From contig NZ_KV812019.1 in NCBI RefSeq assembly GCF_001813295.1, forward strand, positions 1 to 43,347: DNA of 43,347 nucleotides, read 5' to 3'. Every line of letters starts with the position of its first letter. Position 1 is the first letter of the stretch. Made by a program: the position numbers and the translations under genes. Origin of the DNA: Streptococcus sp. HMSC072G04 (GTDB lineage Bacteria; Bacillota; Bacilli; Lactobacillales; Streptococcaceae). The notes beneath the pieces were generated by a model. It had not been told where the DNA came from. It ran no database searches and saw only the letters and a program-made list of their open reading frames with translations. Positions 1 through 6,547 of the stretch are shown here, one piece after another.

Positions 1-32
1 AATTATTTGTCTAACTTTTTGGGGTCAGTACA
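1..32. mobile_element. Terminal end of an IS3-family-type insertion sequence (partial)
   Basis: Read on the reverse strand, this begins TGTACTGACCCC and continues into a GTTAGACA motif, the TG...CA-ended style of IS3-family (IS150 group) terminal repeats. The last 31 bases of the window carry the same sequence in the opposite orientation, so the window is bounded by two ends of the same kind of IS. Only the terminus is present and no transposase is visible. The family name is from memory of the repeat style. Confidence 0.75.
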
Positions 33-56
33 AATTCTCAAGGGGCAGTGAGTTAT

Positions 57-782
57 TTAATTAGTTTTAGGATCTGAAACTTTCTTGAATTTCATCGGAT
101 AAACGAGATGTGCTCCTGTTTCTTCGAATGTTTTTTCAGCGTAAATTGTAAGGATGTCACCATTCAATTCGTAGTGATAAGTAATTGGTACGTCTGTAGA
201 ATTAATATAAAGAGGTAGAACTCCAAAGATGTTTGGAACTTCAGGGAATACGATCGTTTTTGCATTCTCGTTTAAAACTCCATCTTTTAACGTTGCAGTT
301 AACACTTTTGTATCGTTATCAAACGTTCCAGTTTGATGTTTAAAACTTCCAAATTTCTTTTCTCTTACGCCTAGAAGGATGGCAGTAGCTTCTTCTTTTG
401 TAGGATATTCATCTTTATTCTGTTCAGCATAAAAATCAATATACTTATTCATATCAGCACTATAAGAATAAGTTACATCTGTTCCTGTGATTTTTAGAGT
501 CGGAACGATATCTTGGAAGGCTTCAGTAACCTTTAATCGACTATTAGCATCATTATAATAAAGTAAGAAAGTACGTTCCACTGTATCTCTAAAATCTACA
601 GCTTTCCAGTCTCCTTCGAGTGAGACTGGGGTAGGTGCTACTGTGGTAGTTTCTGCAACTGTTGTAGTCTCAGTGGTTGTTTGTTGTTTCTGTTTCTGTT
701 GTTTCTGTTGCCCACATCCTGATACAAATAGAAGGGCAAGAAGGGACAACATCCATAGGGAACTTTTTTTCATATTGTTCAT
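57..782 (-). CDS. Secreted lipoprotein, paralogue of its upstream neighbour
   Basis: 241-residue lipoprotein of unknown function. The N-terminus has two lysines, a hydrophobic stretch and a lipobox ending VSGC near residue 23, so it should be exported and lipidated by Lgt on the outer membrane face. A Gln/Lys/Thr-rich linker (about residues 24-50) leads to a roughly 190-residue domain starting at GDW. The start is set by AAGGAG nine bases upstream. It is 15 bp downstream of the other lipoprotein gene, so the two are probably co-transcribed. Both share a layout of GDW/GTW, an IVFPE/ITFPE motif and a PITY-Y-L-G--LT-YAE ending, so they look like an old duplication. The IS end lies about 24 bp beyond its stop codon. 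Confidence 0.85.
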   Translation of the reverse strand: MNNMKKSSLWMLSLLALLFVSGCGQQKQQKQKQQTTTETTTVAETTTVAPTPVSLEGDWKAVDFRDTVERTFLLYYNDANSRLKVTEAFQDIVPTLKITGTDVTYSYSADMNKYIDFYAEQNKDEYPTKEEATAILLGVREKKFGSFKHQTGTFDNDTKVLTATLKDGVLNENAKTIVFPEVPNIFGVLPLYINSTDVPITYHYELNGDILTIYAEKTFEETGAHLVYPMKFKKVSDPKTN

Positions 783-797
783 GATTGATCACTCCTT

Positions 798-1517
798 CTA
801 ATGATTGTCTCCTACGTAATTGAAACGAAGACGTATTACTCTAAAATGACTTTGTTCATCTTTACCTTCAGCATAAAGTGTTAGTTGGTTACCTTCAACG
901 GTGTAAGTATAAGTAATTGGTACAAGTGAGTTATACGTGGTTCCCATAACAATTCTACTTAAAAATGTAGGTGTTTCAGGGAACGTAATAGTATGTTTCT
1001 GCGTATCGATTTCTCCAGTTAGAGAGTAATCATAGGCATAATTAGGTTCGTCAAGAGTAATCTTTGTATGTTTCAAATTTGGAATATAATTCTTAAATTC
1101 AGCAGTTTTATTTTTTAAATACGATTCATAATTCGCTTTGTTCTCTCCTGTTGCAAATGCTTGATCCTCATACAGTTCTCTGTAATCAAAATGGTACTTC
1201 AATTCAACGGTTTTATCTTTAATGGTCATCGTCATCTTAACCTTATCGAAGTCATCAAGCATCAGTCCAGCGGCAAGCTTTTTGATATTAGAAGCTAGGA
1301 ATACTTTTTGAATGGTCATTTGTTGGTCAGTCCATTTCCAAGTTCCTTGTTGATCCTTTGTAAGATCTTGTGGTGCTTTTGTTTGAGGAGATTTATTTGT
1401 TTGAGAAGATTTATTTGTTTGAGAAGACTGCGATGGAGAAGACTGACATCCCGCAATTACGAGCACTGCAAAGAATGTCATGAAACCGAAAAGGATTTTC
1501 TTTGTTTTAGTAAACAT
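798..1517 (-). CDS. Secreted lipoprotein with Ser/Gln/Thr/Asn/Lys repeats
   Basis: 239-residue lipoprotein, first gene of a two-gene minus-strand unit. The signal peptide ends in a lipobox VIAGC at about residue 24. Directly after it, a low-complexity spacer holds three near-copies of a seven-residue unit (SSQTNK type), encoded by near-identical 21-bp DNA repeats around 1385-1430. Such a tract can vary in copy number by slippage. The folded domain begins at GTW and matches the downstream lipoprotein in layout. AGGAGG lies seven bases before the ATG. I do not recognise the family and propose no function beyond a surface lipoprotein. A TATAAT on the minus strand at 1568-1573 is a possible -10. 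Confidence 0.85.
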   Translation of the reverse strand: MFTKTKKILFGFMTFFAVLVIAGCQSSPSQSSQTNKSSQTNKSPQTKAPQDLTKDQQGTWKWTDQQMTIQKVFLASNIKKLAAGLMLDDFDKVKMTMTIKDKTVELKYHFDYRELYEDQAFATGENKANYESYLKNKTAEFKNYIPNLKHTKITLDEPNYAYDYSLTGEIDTQKHTITFPETPTFLSRIVMGTTYNSLVPITYTYTVEGNQLTLYAEGKDEQSHFRVIRLRFNYVGDNH

Positions 1518-1734
1518 AAATTTACCTCCTAAGCGTTGTTGCTTTTATTTTATCATTAAAGGAAATAATTATAAAGTGAAATTTTGAGTGAGAGATTATG
1601 AAGAAGAAGGGAAGTATAATAAAAAGAAAGGTTGGCAACGAGTGCAAATCTTTCAACTTTTTCTAACGAACGCAAGTGAGAACCAGGATCTTTAAAAAAC
1701 ACATTCTATTTATGGTACCGAAGGTATCATTTTT

Positions 1735-1743
1735 TGCTATAAT
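1735..1743 (+). promoter_or_regulatory. Extended -10 promoter of ruvB
   Basis: TGCTATAAT is a perfect extended -10 (TG-N-TATAAT). It ends only seven bases before the ruvB ATG, so transcription would begin at or within one or two bases of the start codon. No convincing -35 box and no Shine-Dalgarno sequence are visible. Confidence 0.6.
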
Positions 1744-1750
1744 AGACTGT

Positions 1751-2749
1751 ATGAGTAGAATTTTAGACAATGAAATTATGGGCGATGAAGAGGCTGTTGA
1801 ACGGACGCTGCGCCCGCAATATTTACATGAATATATTGGTCAAGATAAGGTCAAGGACCAGCTGAAAATCTTTATTGAGGCGGCGAAGCTTCGGGATGAG
1901 GCGCTGGATCATGTCCTTCTTTTTGGTCCTCCAGGCCTTGGGAAAACCACCATGGCTTTTGTCATTGCCAATGAACTAGGCGTCAATCTCAAGCAGACTT
2001 CTGGTCCTGTCATTGAAAAGGCTGGTGACTTGGTAGCCATCCTTAATGACTTAGAGCCGGGCGATGTCCTCTTTATCGATGAGATCCACCGTCTGCCTAT
2101 GTCAGTCGAAGAAGTGCTTTACAGCGCCATGGAAGATTTTTACATCGATATCATGATTGGCGCTGGTGAGAGCAGCCGGAGTGTCCATCTGGACCTTCCT
2201 CCTTTCACTTTGATTGGGGCAACGACTCGAGCTGGTATGCTGTCCAATCCCTTGCGCGCTCGCTTTGGGATTACCGGACACATGGAATACTATGAGCAGG
2301 ATGATCTGACAGAGATTGTCGAGCGGACCGCCGAGATTTTTGAGATGGAGATTACCCACGAAGCTGCCGAAGAGCTTTCTCTTCGTAGTCGTGGGACTCC
2401 TCGGATTGCCAACCGCTTGCTCAAACGGGTGCGCGATTTTGCCCAGATCATGGGCGATGGCTTAATTGACGATACTATTACAGACAAGGCCCTCTCTATG
2501 CTGGATGTGGACCATGAAGGACTGGACTATGTCGATCAAAAGATCCTGCGTACCATGATTGAAATGTACGGCGGTGGCCCGGTCGGGCTTGGGACTCTAT
2601 CGGTCAATATTGCCGAAGAACGGGAGACCGTAGAAGACATGTATGAGCCTTACCTGATTCAAAAAGGCTTTATCATGCGGACCCGGACAGGGCGCGTGGC
2701 AACCCGCAAGGCCTATGAACACCTGGGTTATCCCTATAATGGAGACTAG
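1751..2749 (+). CDS. ruvB: Holliday junction branch migration DNA helicase RuvB
   Basis: 332-residue AAA+ motor that, as hexameric rings with RuvA, drives branch migration of Holliday junctions in recombinational repair. Visible motifs are Walker [10 protein letters not shown] at residues 59-67, Walker B with DEIH at 110-113, the sensor-1 stretch IGATTRAG, and [15 protein letters not shown], the arginine-containing region before the C-terminal winged helix. Length and the start MSRILDNE match what I recall of streptococcal RuvB. The longer upstream reading frame (from about 1676) lacks family similarity. There is no ribosome site ahead of this ATG, and the extended -10 seven bases upstream suggests a leaderless message. 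The nucleotidyltransferase gene follows after six bases. Confidence 0.96.
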   Translation: MSRILDNEIMGDEEAVERTLRPQYLHEYIGQDKVKDQLKIFIEAAKLRDEALDHVLLFGPPGLGKTTMAFVIANELGVNLKQTSGPVIEKAGDLVAILNDLEPGDVLFIDEIHRLPMSVEEVLYSAMEDFYIDIMIGAGESSRSVHLDLPPFTLIGATTRAGMLSNPLRARFGITGHMEYYEQDDLTEIVERTAEIFEMEITHEAAEELSLRSRGTPRIANRLLKRVRDFAQIMGDGLIDDTITDKALSMLDVDHEGLDYVDQKILRTMIEMYGGGPVGLGTLSVNIAEERETVEDMYEPYLIQKGFIMRTRTGRVATRKAYEHLGYPYNGD

Positions 2750-2755
2750 AAGAAG

Positions 2756-3322
2756 ATGCTGACGGAAGAAGCAATAGTGGAACAAATCCAAGCGGATCCG
2801 GAGATGATGACTGTCTTGGCCATTATTCGAGATCTCAACTTGGCAGATGCCTGGTTGGCAGCAGGTGCGGTGCGCAATTTCATCTGGAACCAGCTCTCTG
2901 GAAGACCAGGGTTTGACGCGACAACCGATATGGATCTGGTCTTTTATGACCCTGCGATCAGCTATGAGGAGACTCTGCAGATCGAGCAGGAATTAAAGAA
3001 GACCTATCCCCAGTACGCTTGGGAAGTCAAAAATCAAGTCTATATGCACCAGCATAGCCCAGGGACGGCCCCTTATCGCAGTGCCTGTGATGCGGTTTCT
3101 AAATACCCCGAGCAGTGTACGGCACTTGCAGTTCGCTTAAGGAAAGATGGTCAGCTAGAGCTCTTTCTCCCCTATGGGACAAGGGATATCGAAGACTTCA
3201 TCGTTCAGCCGACCCCGCATTTTTTAGCCAACTCGGAGCGTTTAGCGGTTTATACAGAGCGGATGAAAAAGAAAAATTGGCAGAGTAAATGGCCTCCATT
3301 AGAGGTTCATTTTCCAAAATAG
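2756..3322 (+). CDS. Nucleotidyltransferase family protein (NTP_transf_6 / DUF925 type)
   Basis: 188-residue protein of the nucleotidyltransferase-like family often annotated DUF925. It has the DAWLAAGAVRNFIW motif near residue 30 and the acidic TTDMDLVFYD motif near 60, which look like the glycine-rich and metal-binding acidic parts of the polymerase-beta fold. It ends with the PTPHFL and YTERMKKKNW stretches typical of this family. The substrate is unknown. It lies six bases after ruvB and is probably translated from the same message. A rho-independent terminator follows at 3331-3361. Confidence 0.85.
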   Translation: MLTEEAIVEQIQADPEMMTVLAIIRDLNLADAWLAAGAVRNFIWNQLSGRPGFDATTDMDLVFYDPAISYEETLQIEQELKKTYPQYAWEVKNQVYMHQHSPGTAPYRSACDAVSKYPEQCTALAVRLRKDGQLELFLPYGTRDIEDFIVQPTPHFLANSERLAVYTERMKKKNWQSKWPPLEVHFPK

Positions 3323-3330
3323 AGAAACAG

Positions 3331-3361
3331 ATCAGATTTGAAAAAGGAATCTGATTTTTCT
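3331..3361 (+). terminator. Rho-independent terminator after the ruvB unit
   Basis: ATCAGATT pairs with AATCTGAT across a short purine loop and is followed by TTTTCTTT. Confidence 0.75.
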
Positions 3362-3403
3362 TTAAAATGATGGAGCCCCTTTGTCATCTTTCTGTCACAT
3401 TTT

Positions 3404-3447
3404 TGTTATAATAGTAATAGTATGCTGGTTTTCCATAGTGGAAAGCC
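3404..3447 (+). promoter_or_regulatory. Promoter and leader hairpin of the phosphatase unit
   Basis: TGTTATAAT at 3404-3412 is an extended -10. The transcript would have a leader of about 75 bases carrying a hairpin at 3427-3447 (GG-TTTCCA pairing with TGGAAA-CC). No known riboswitch class is recognised. Confidence 0.5.
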
Positions 3448-3495
3448 AAGAGCTCAGCTAGGTTGGGCAGTCCGAACAAGGAGTTAGGTGGAATC

Positions 3496-3921
3496 ATGAA
3501 AAAAATCGTCTTTGTGTGCTTAGGAAATATTTGTCGGAGCCCCATGTCGGAGTTTGTCATGAAGGATTTGACCGATCAGTATGAGATTGAAAGTCGGGCT
3601 ACTTCTAGCTGGGAACATGGAAATCCCATCCATCGGGGAACCCAGAAAATCTTTCAACAACACCAGGTCCCGTATGATCCAGCTAAGACGTCCTTACAGA
3701 TCAAGGAAGAGGATTTTTACAACTTTGATTTGATCCTAGGGATGGACGAAAACAATGTAGCAGATCTGAAGCGAATGGCTCCTGCAGGAACAGAATACAA
3801 GATTCATCTTTTTGCTGCTGAAAGTGTGCCAGATCCGTGGTATACCGGTGATTTTGAGGAGACCTATTCCAGAGTCCTGAGCGGCTGTAAGACTTGGTTG
3901 GATCAGTTAGCAACTTCTTAA
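3496..3921 (+). CDS. Low-molecular-weight protein-tyrosine phosphatase
   Basis: 141-residue cytoplasmic phosphatase. The active-site loop C-L-G-N-I-C-R-S sits at residues 8-15 (CX5R, Cys8 nucleophile and Arg14), and the general acid is in the DPWYTG motif at about Asp113. These are the defining features of the low-molecular-weight PTP family. The ATG at 3496 is chosen because the family begins directly before VFVCLGN and GGTGG lies just upstream; the reading frame is open further upstream but without similarity. In streptococci such enzymes are linked to tyrosine phosphorylation signalling and sometimes capsule or virulence, which is not shown here. The MORN protein gene starts 28 bases later. 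Confidence 0.93.
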   Translation: MKKIVFVCLGNICRSPMSEFVMKDLTDQYEIESRATSSWEHGNPIHRGTQKIFQQHQVPYDPAKTSLQIKEEDFYNFDLILGMDENNVADLKRMAPAGTEYKIHLFAAESVPDPWYTGDFEETYSRVLSGCKTWLDQLATS

Positions 3922-3949
3922 GAGTTTGATATGTGAGAGAATACAGAAT

Positions 3950-4354
3950 ATGAAAGAATTTTATGAGACCTATAAGGTCTATCTGACGCGAAAAAATTTA
4001 GAAATAGCAGCATTAGTCGTGATTATTCTATCTGCTTTGTTGGTTTTCTTTTCAGCCATTCCAGGTCAGGGTGTCTTGACCTTGGATAAGGGGGCGATCC
4101 GTTACGACGGAAGTTTGGTCCGTGGCAAGATGAATGGCAAGGGAACCGTCACCTTTAAAAATGGGGATACCTACACAGGTAACCTCGTCAATGGCTCTTT
4201 TAGCGGCTATGGTAAGTTTAAGTCCAAGGATGGTTGGACCTATGAAGGGCAGTTTGTTAACGGCCAGCCGGAGGGCAAAGGCACCTTAACCACAGAAGCC
4301 AACGTCGTATACAAAGGAACATTCAAGCAGGGGATTTATCAAAATGCGCATTAA
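3950..4354 (+). CDS. Membrane-anchored MORN-repeat protein
   Basis: 134-residue protein with one membrane segment (about residues 19-40, LEIAALVVIILSALLVFF) followed by an outward-facing or tethered domain of about three MORN-type repeats: G-M-NGKGTVTF-NGDTYTGN, NG-FSGYGKFKSKDGWTYEG and NGQPEGKGTLT---VVYKG. MORN repeats form beta-hairpin strips that bind lipid or protein partners. The chosen ATG has only a weak ribosome site; an in-frame TTG at 3926 is an alternative. Its end overlaps the acyltransferase start by 11 bases, so the two are translationally coupled and may act together at the membrane. That link is inferred from position only. Confidence 0.8.
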   Translation: MKEFYETYKVYLTRKNLEIAALVVIILSALLVFFSAIPGQGVLTLDKGAIRYDGSLVRGKMNGKGTVTFKNGDTYTGNLVNGSFSGYGKFKSKDGWTYEGQFVNGQPEGKGTLTTEANVVYKGTFKQGIYQNAH

Positions 4355-6146
4355 ATGGTTTTCACTAGTCCGTGTTACAGGACTCTTATTGGTATTGCTT
4401 TACCATTTCTTCCAAAAAGCCTTTCCTGGAGGCTTCATTGGGGTAGATATTTTCTTCACCTTCTCAGGATTTTTGATTACAGCGCTCTTGATCGATGAAT
4501 TTGCGCGCAAGCAAGGAATCGACTACCTGGCATTCTTGAAACGGCGCTTTTACCGGATCGTACCACCCCTTGTCTTTATGGTCTTGGTCGTGATGCCCTT
4601 TACCTTTATGGTCCAACGGGACTACGTGGCTGGTATTGGGACTCAGATTGCGGCGGTCTTCGGTTTTGTGACCAATTTCTTTGAGATGGCAACGGGTGGT
4701 AGTTACGAAAGTAACTTCATTCCGCATCTCTTCCTTCATACCTGGAGTTTGGCCCTAGAAGTGCATTATTATGTGCTCTGGGCACTTTTGGCATGGTTCT
4801 TGGCTAAGCGGGCTAAGACGGTTGGAAAGTACCGAGGCATGCTCTTCCTGGCATCCAGCGGGCTCTTTCTCTTCACCTTCTTGTCCATGTTTATCCGCGC
4901 CTTTCTGACAGCCAATTTCTCTACTATCTATTTTTCTAGCTTCACTCACATCTTCCCCTTCTTTGCGGGATCGTGTCTAGCAACGGTGACAGGGATTGCC
5001 AATGTCAGCCCGAACTTTACAAAGCTGGTGCAGTCTTGGAGCATGAAAAAGACCTTATCGATCTTGGGTGGAAGCTTTGCCTTCTTGTTTGTGCTCAGTC
5101 TTTTCTTGCCATTTGATAGCTTATGGACCTATCTATTTGGCTTTTTAGCAGCGACAATCGCAGCTTGTGCCATGATTCTGTCGGCCCGCATTCTCCATGA
5201 GAAGACGCCAGATAAAAAAGAACCAGCCATCCTCAATTTCTTGGCAGATACCAGTTATGGTGTCTATCTTTTCCACTGGCCTTTCTTTATCATCTTCTCT
5301 CAACATTTGGGAAATATGATGGCAGCCCTTGTGACGACGATCGTTTCCTTGATTCTAACGGCTCTGTCCTTCTATATTTTGGAGCCAACCATTGCAGGCA
5401 AGGAGCCTCGTGTCTTTGGTATGAAGATGGATCTTAGCTTTTTGACCAAGCCGATCTTTTACCTCATGATTCCATTAGCTCTCTTGATGATCGGGATCTC
5501 TGCCTTTGCACCAACCGTTGGAGCTTTTGATGAGAGTTTGGTAGTGAGTGGGCTCAATCAAGCAGACAGCAAAATGCAGGTCACACGGACGCAGGTGGAC
5601 AATGCGACGGCAACAGACTATAACGTCTCAAATGGTGTGACCATGATCGGTGATTCGGTTAACTTGCGAGCGCAGGACTACCTGACTAAAGCCATCCCGG
5701 GTATCCAGATTGATGCGGTGGTGAGCCGTCAGTTGGAAAATGGAATGAAGGTCTTTGAGACCGATATCTCCAATAAAGTTCTCCTAAAAAATGTGGTCAT
5801 TGCCCTAGGAACCAATACTGTAAGCAACTACAAAGAGTTGCTGGATCAGTATGTTGAAAAACTTCCAAAAGGCCGTCGCTTGATCCTTGTGACACCATAT
5901 GATGGTCGCTATGCCAACGATCAGTCCAGTGAATCGGTTCAAACTCGTCTTTATGAGTTGGAACTAGCTAAGAAATACGACTTTATCACCATTGCGGACT
6001 GGTACCAAGTAGCAATTGAAAATCCAAACATTTGGGTGGGAACAGACTCTGTTCACTTCAATATGGAAACCAATGGTGGGGAACTCTATGCTCAAACAGT
6101 CAAAAAAGCTCTTGACAAGGCTGAAAAAGGCCCAGTCAAGAAGTAA
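4344..6146 (+). CDS. OatA/OafA-type membrane acyltransferase with extracellular SGNH domain
   Basis: 600-residue integral membrane acyltransferase. The N-terminal about 370 residues form the acyltransferase-3 domain with around ten membrane segments, an early LLYHFF histidine motif and a GFIGVDIFFTFSGFL motif. After the last membrane segment (about 370-390) comes an extracellular SGNH-hydrolase-like domain: block I GDSVN with Ser438, and a terminal D568-x-x-H571 pair. This architecture matches peptidoglycan O-acetyltransferases (OatA, pneumococcal Adr), which acetylate MurNAc C6-OH and give lysozyme resistance; other acceptors such as teichoic acids remain possible. It overlaps the MORN gene by 11 bases. 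A terminator follows at 6195-6231. Confidence 0.88.
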   Translation: MRIKWFSLVRVTGLLLVLLYHFFQKAFPGGFIGVDIFFTFSGFLITALLIDEFARKQGIDYLAFLKRRFYRIVPPLVFMVLVVMPFTFMVQRDYVAGIGTQIAAVFGFVTNFFEMATGGSYESNFIPHLFLHTWSLALEVHYYVLWALLAWFLAKRAKTVGKYRGMLFLASSGLFLFTFLSMFIRAFLTANFSTIYFSSFTHIFPFFAGSCLATVTGIANVSPNFTKLVQSWSMKKTLSILGGSFAFLFVLSLFLPFDSLWTYLFGFLAATIAACAMILSARILHEKTPDKKEPAILNFLADTSYGVYLFHWPFFIIFSQHLGNMMAALVTTIVSLILTALSFYILEPTIAGKEPRVFGMKMDLSFLTKPIFYLMIPLALLMIGISAFAPTVGAFDESLVVSGLNQADSKMQVTRTQVDNATATDYNVSNGVTMIGDSVNLRAQDYLTKAIPGIQIDAVVSRQLENGMKVFETDISNKVLLKNVVIALGTNTVSNYKELLDQYVEKLPKGRRLILVTPYDGRYANDQSSESVQTRLYELELAKKYDFITIADWYQVAIENPNIWVGTDSVHFNMETNGGELYAQTVKKALDKAEKGPVKK

Positions 6147-6194
6147 AAATGCTTCTCTGAAACTGAAACAAAACAAATCCTAACAAAATAAAAC

Positions 6195-6231
6195 AAAAAG
6201 CAACTTTTTACTTGTAAAAAGCTGCTTTTTT
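6195..6231 (+). terminator. Rho-independent terminator after the acyltransferase gene
   Basis: A 16-base A/T-flanked stem (AAAAAGCAACTTTTTA against TAAAAAGCTGCTTTTT) with a CTTG loop and a T run. Confidence 0.85.
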
Positions 6232-6239
6232 AGTAAGAT

Positions 6240-6255
6240 TGAGAAAACGCTTACA
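6240..6255 (+). promoter_or_regulatory. Possible CcpA cre site upstream of adhE
   Basis: TGAGAAAACGCTTACA resembles the catabolite response element, with a central CG and the right half close to consensus. It lies about 290 bp before the adhE start, far for classical repression. Confidence 0.4.
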
Positions 6256-6435
6256 AAAATCAATTGAAAATATCACTTTGTGAAGAAAAAATTTTTTTAA
6301 TTATTTTTTCACAATTTTGCTAAATAATTGCTTTCACAGCAATATGATTGATAAAGTTTTCACAAACTTCAAAAAATTCTTTGTGAAAGTTGCTTGGAAG
6401 TGTTTACAAAAATCTCAAAATAGAGTACAATTATA

Positions 6436-6453
6436 TTGTGAAATAATTAACAA
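6436..6453 (+). promoter_or_regulatory. Rex-type operator upstream of adhE
   Basis: TTGTGAAATAATTAACAA matches the Rex (NADH/NAD-sensing repressor) palindrome TTGTGAA-N4-TTCACAA at all but two positions. Further TTGTGAA or TTCACAA half-sites occur at about 6278, 6308, 6331, 6357 and 6380, giving a cluster in this roughly 400-bp leader. Rex control of adhE is well known in Gram-positive bacteria. Confidence 0.65.
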
Positions 6454-6547
6454 ATCGAAATTTCTTACACTATTCTTGAAAATTTCCGAAAAAATGAAAA
6501 AGTTCTAGAAAAGGATAAGGGTTTCAAACATTGGAGGAAAGTATCAA

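Noticed and set aside
1308..1532. Plus-strand frame with CLRRFICLRRFICLRR repeats
   Set aside because: It is the antisense of the lipoprotein repeat tract and has no ribosome site.
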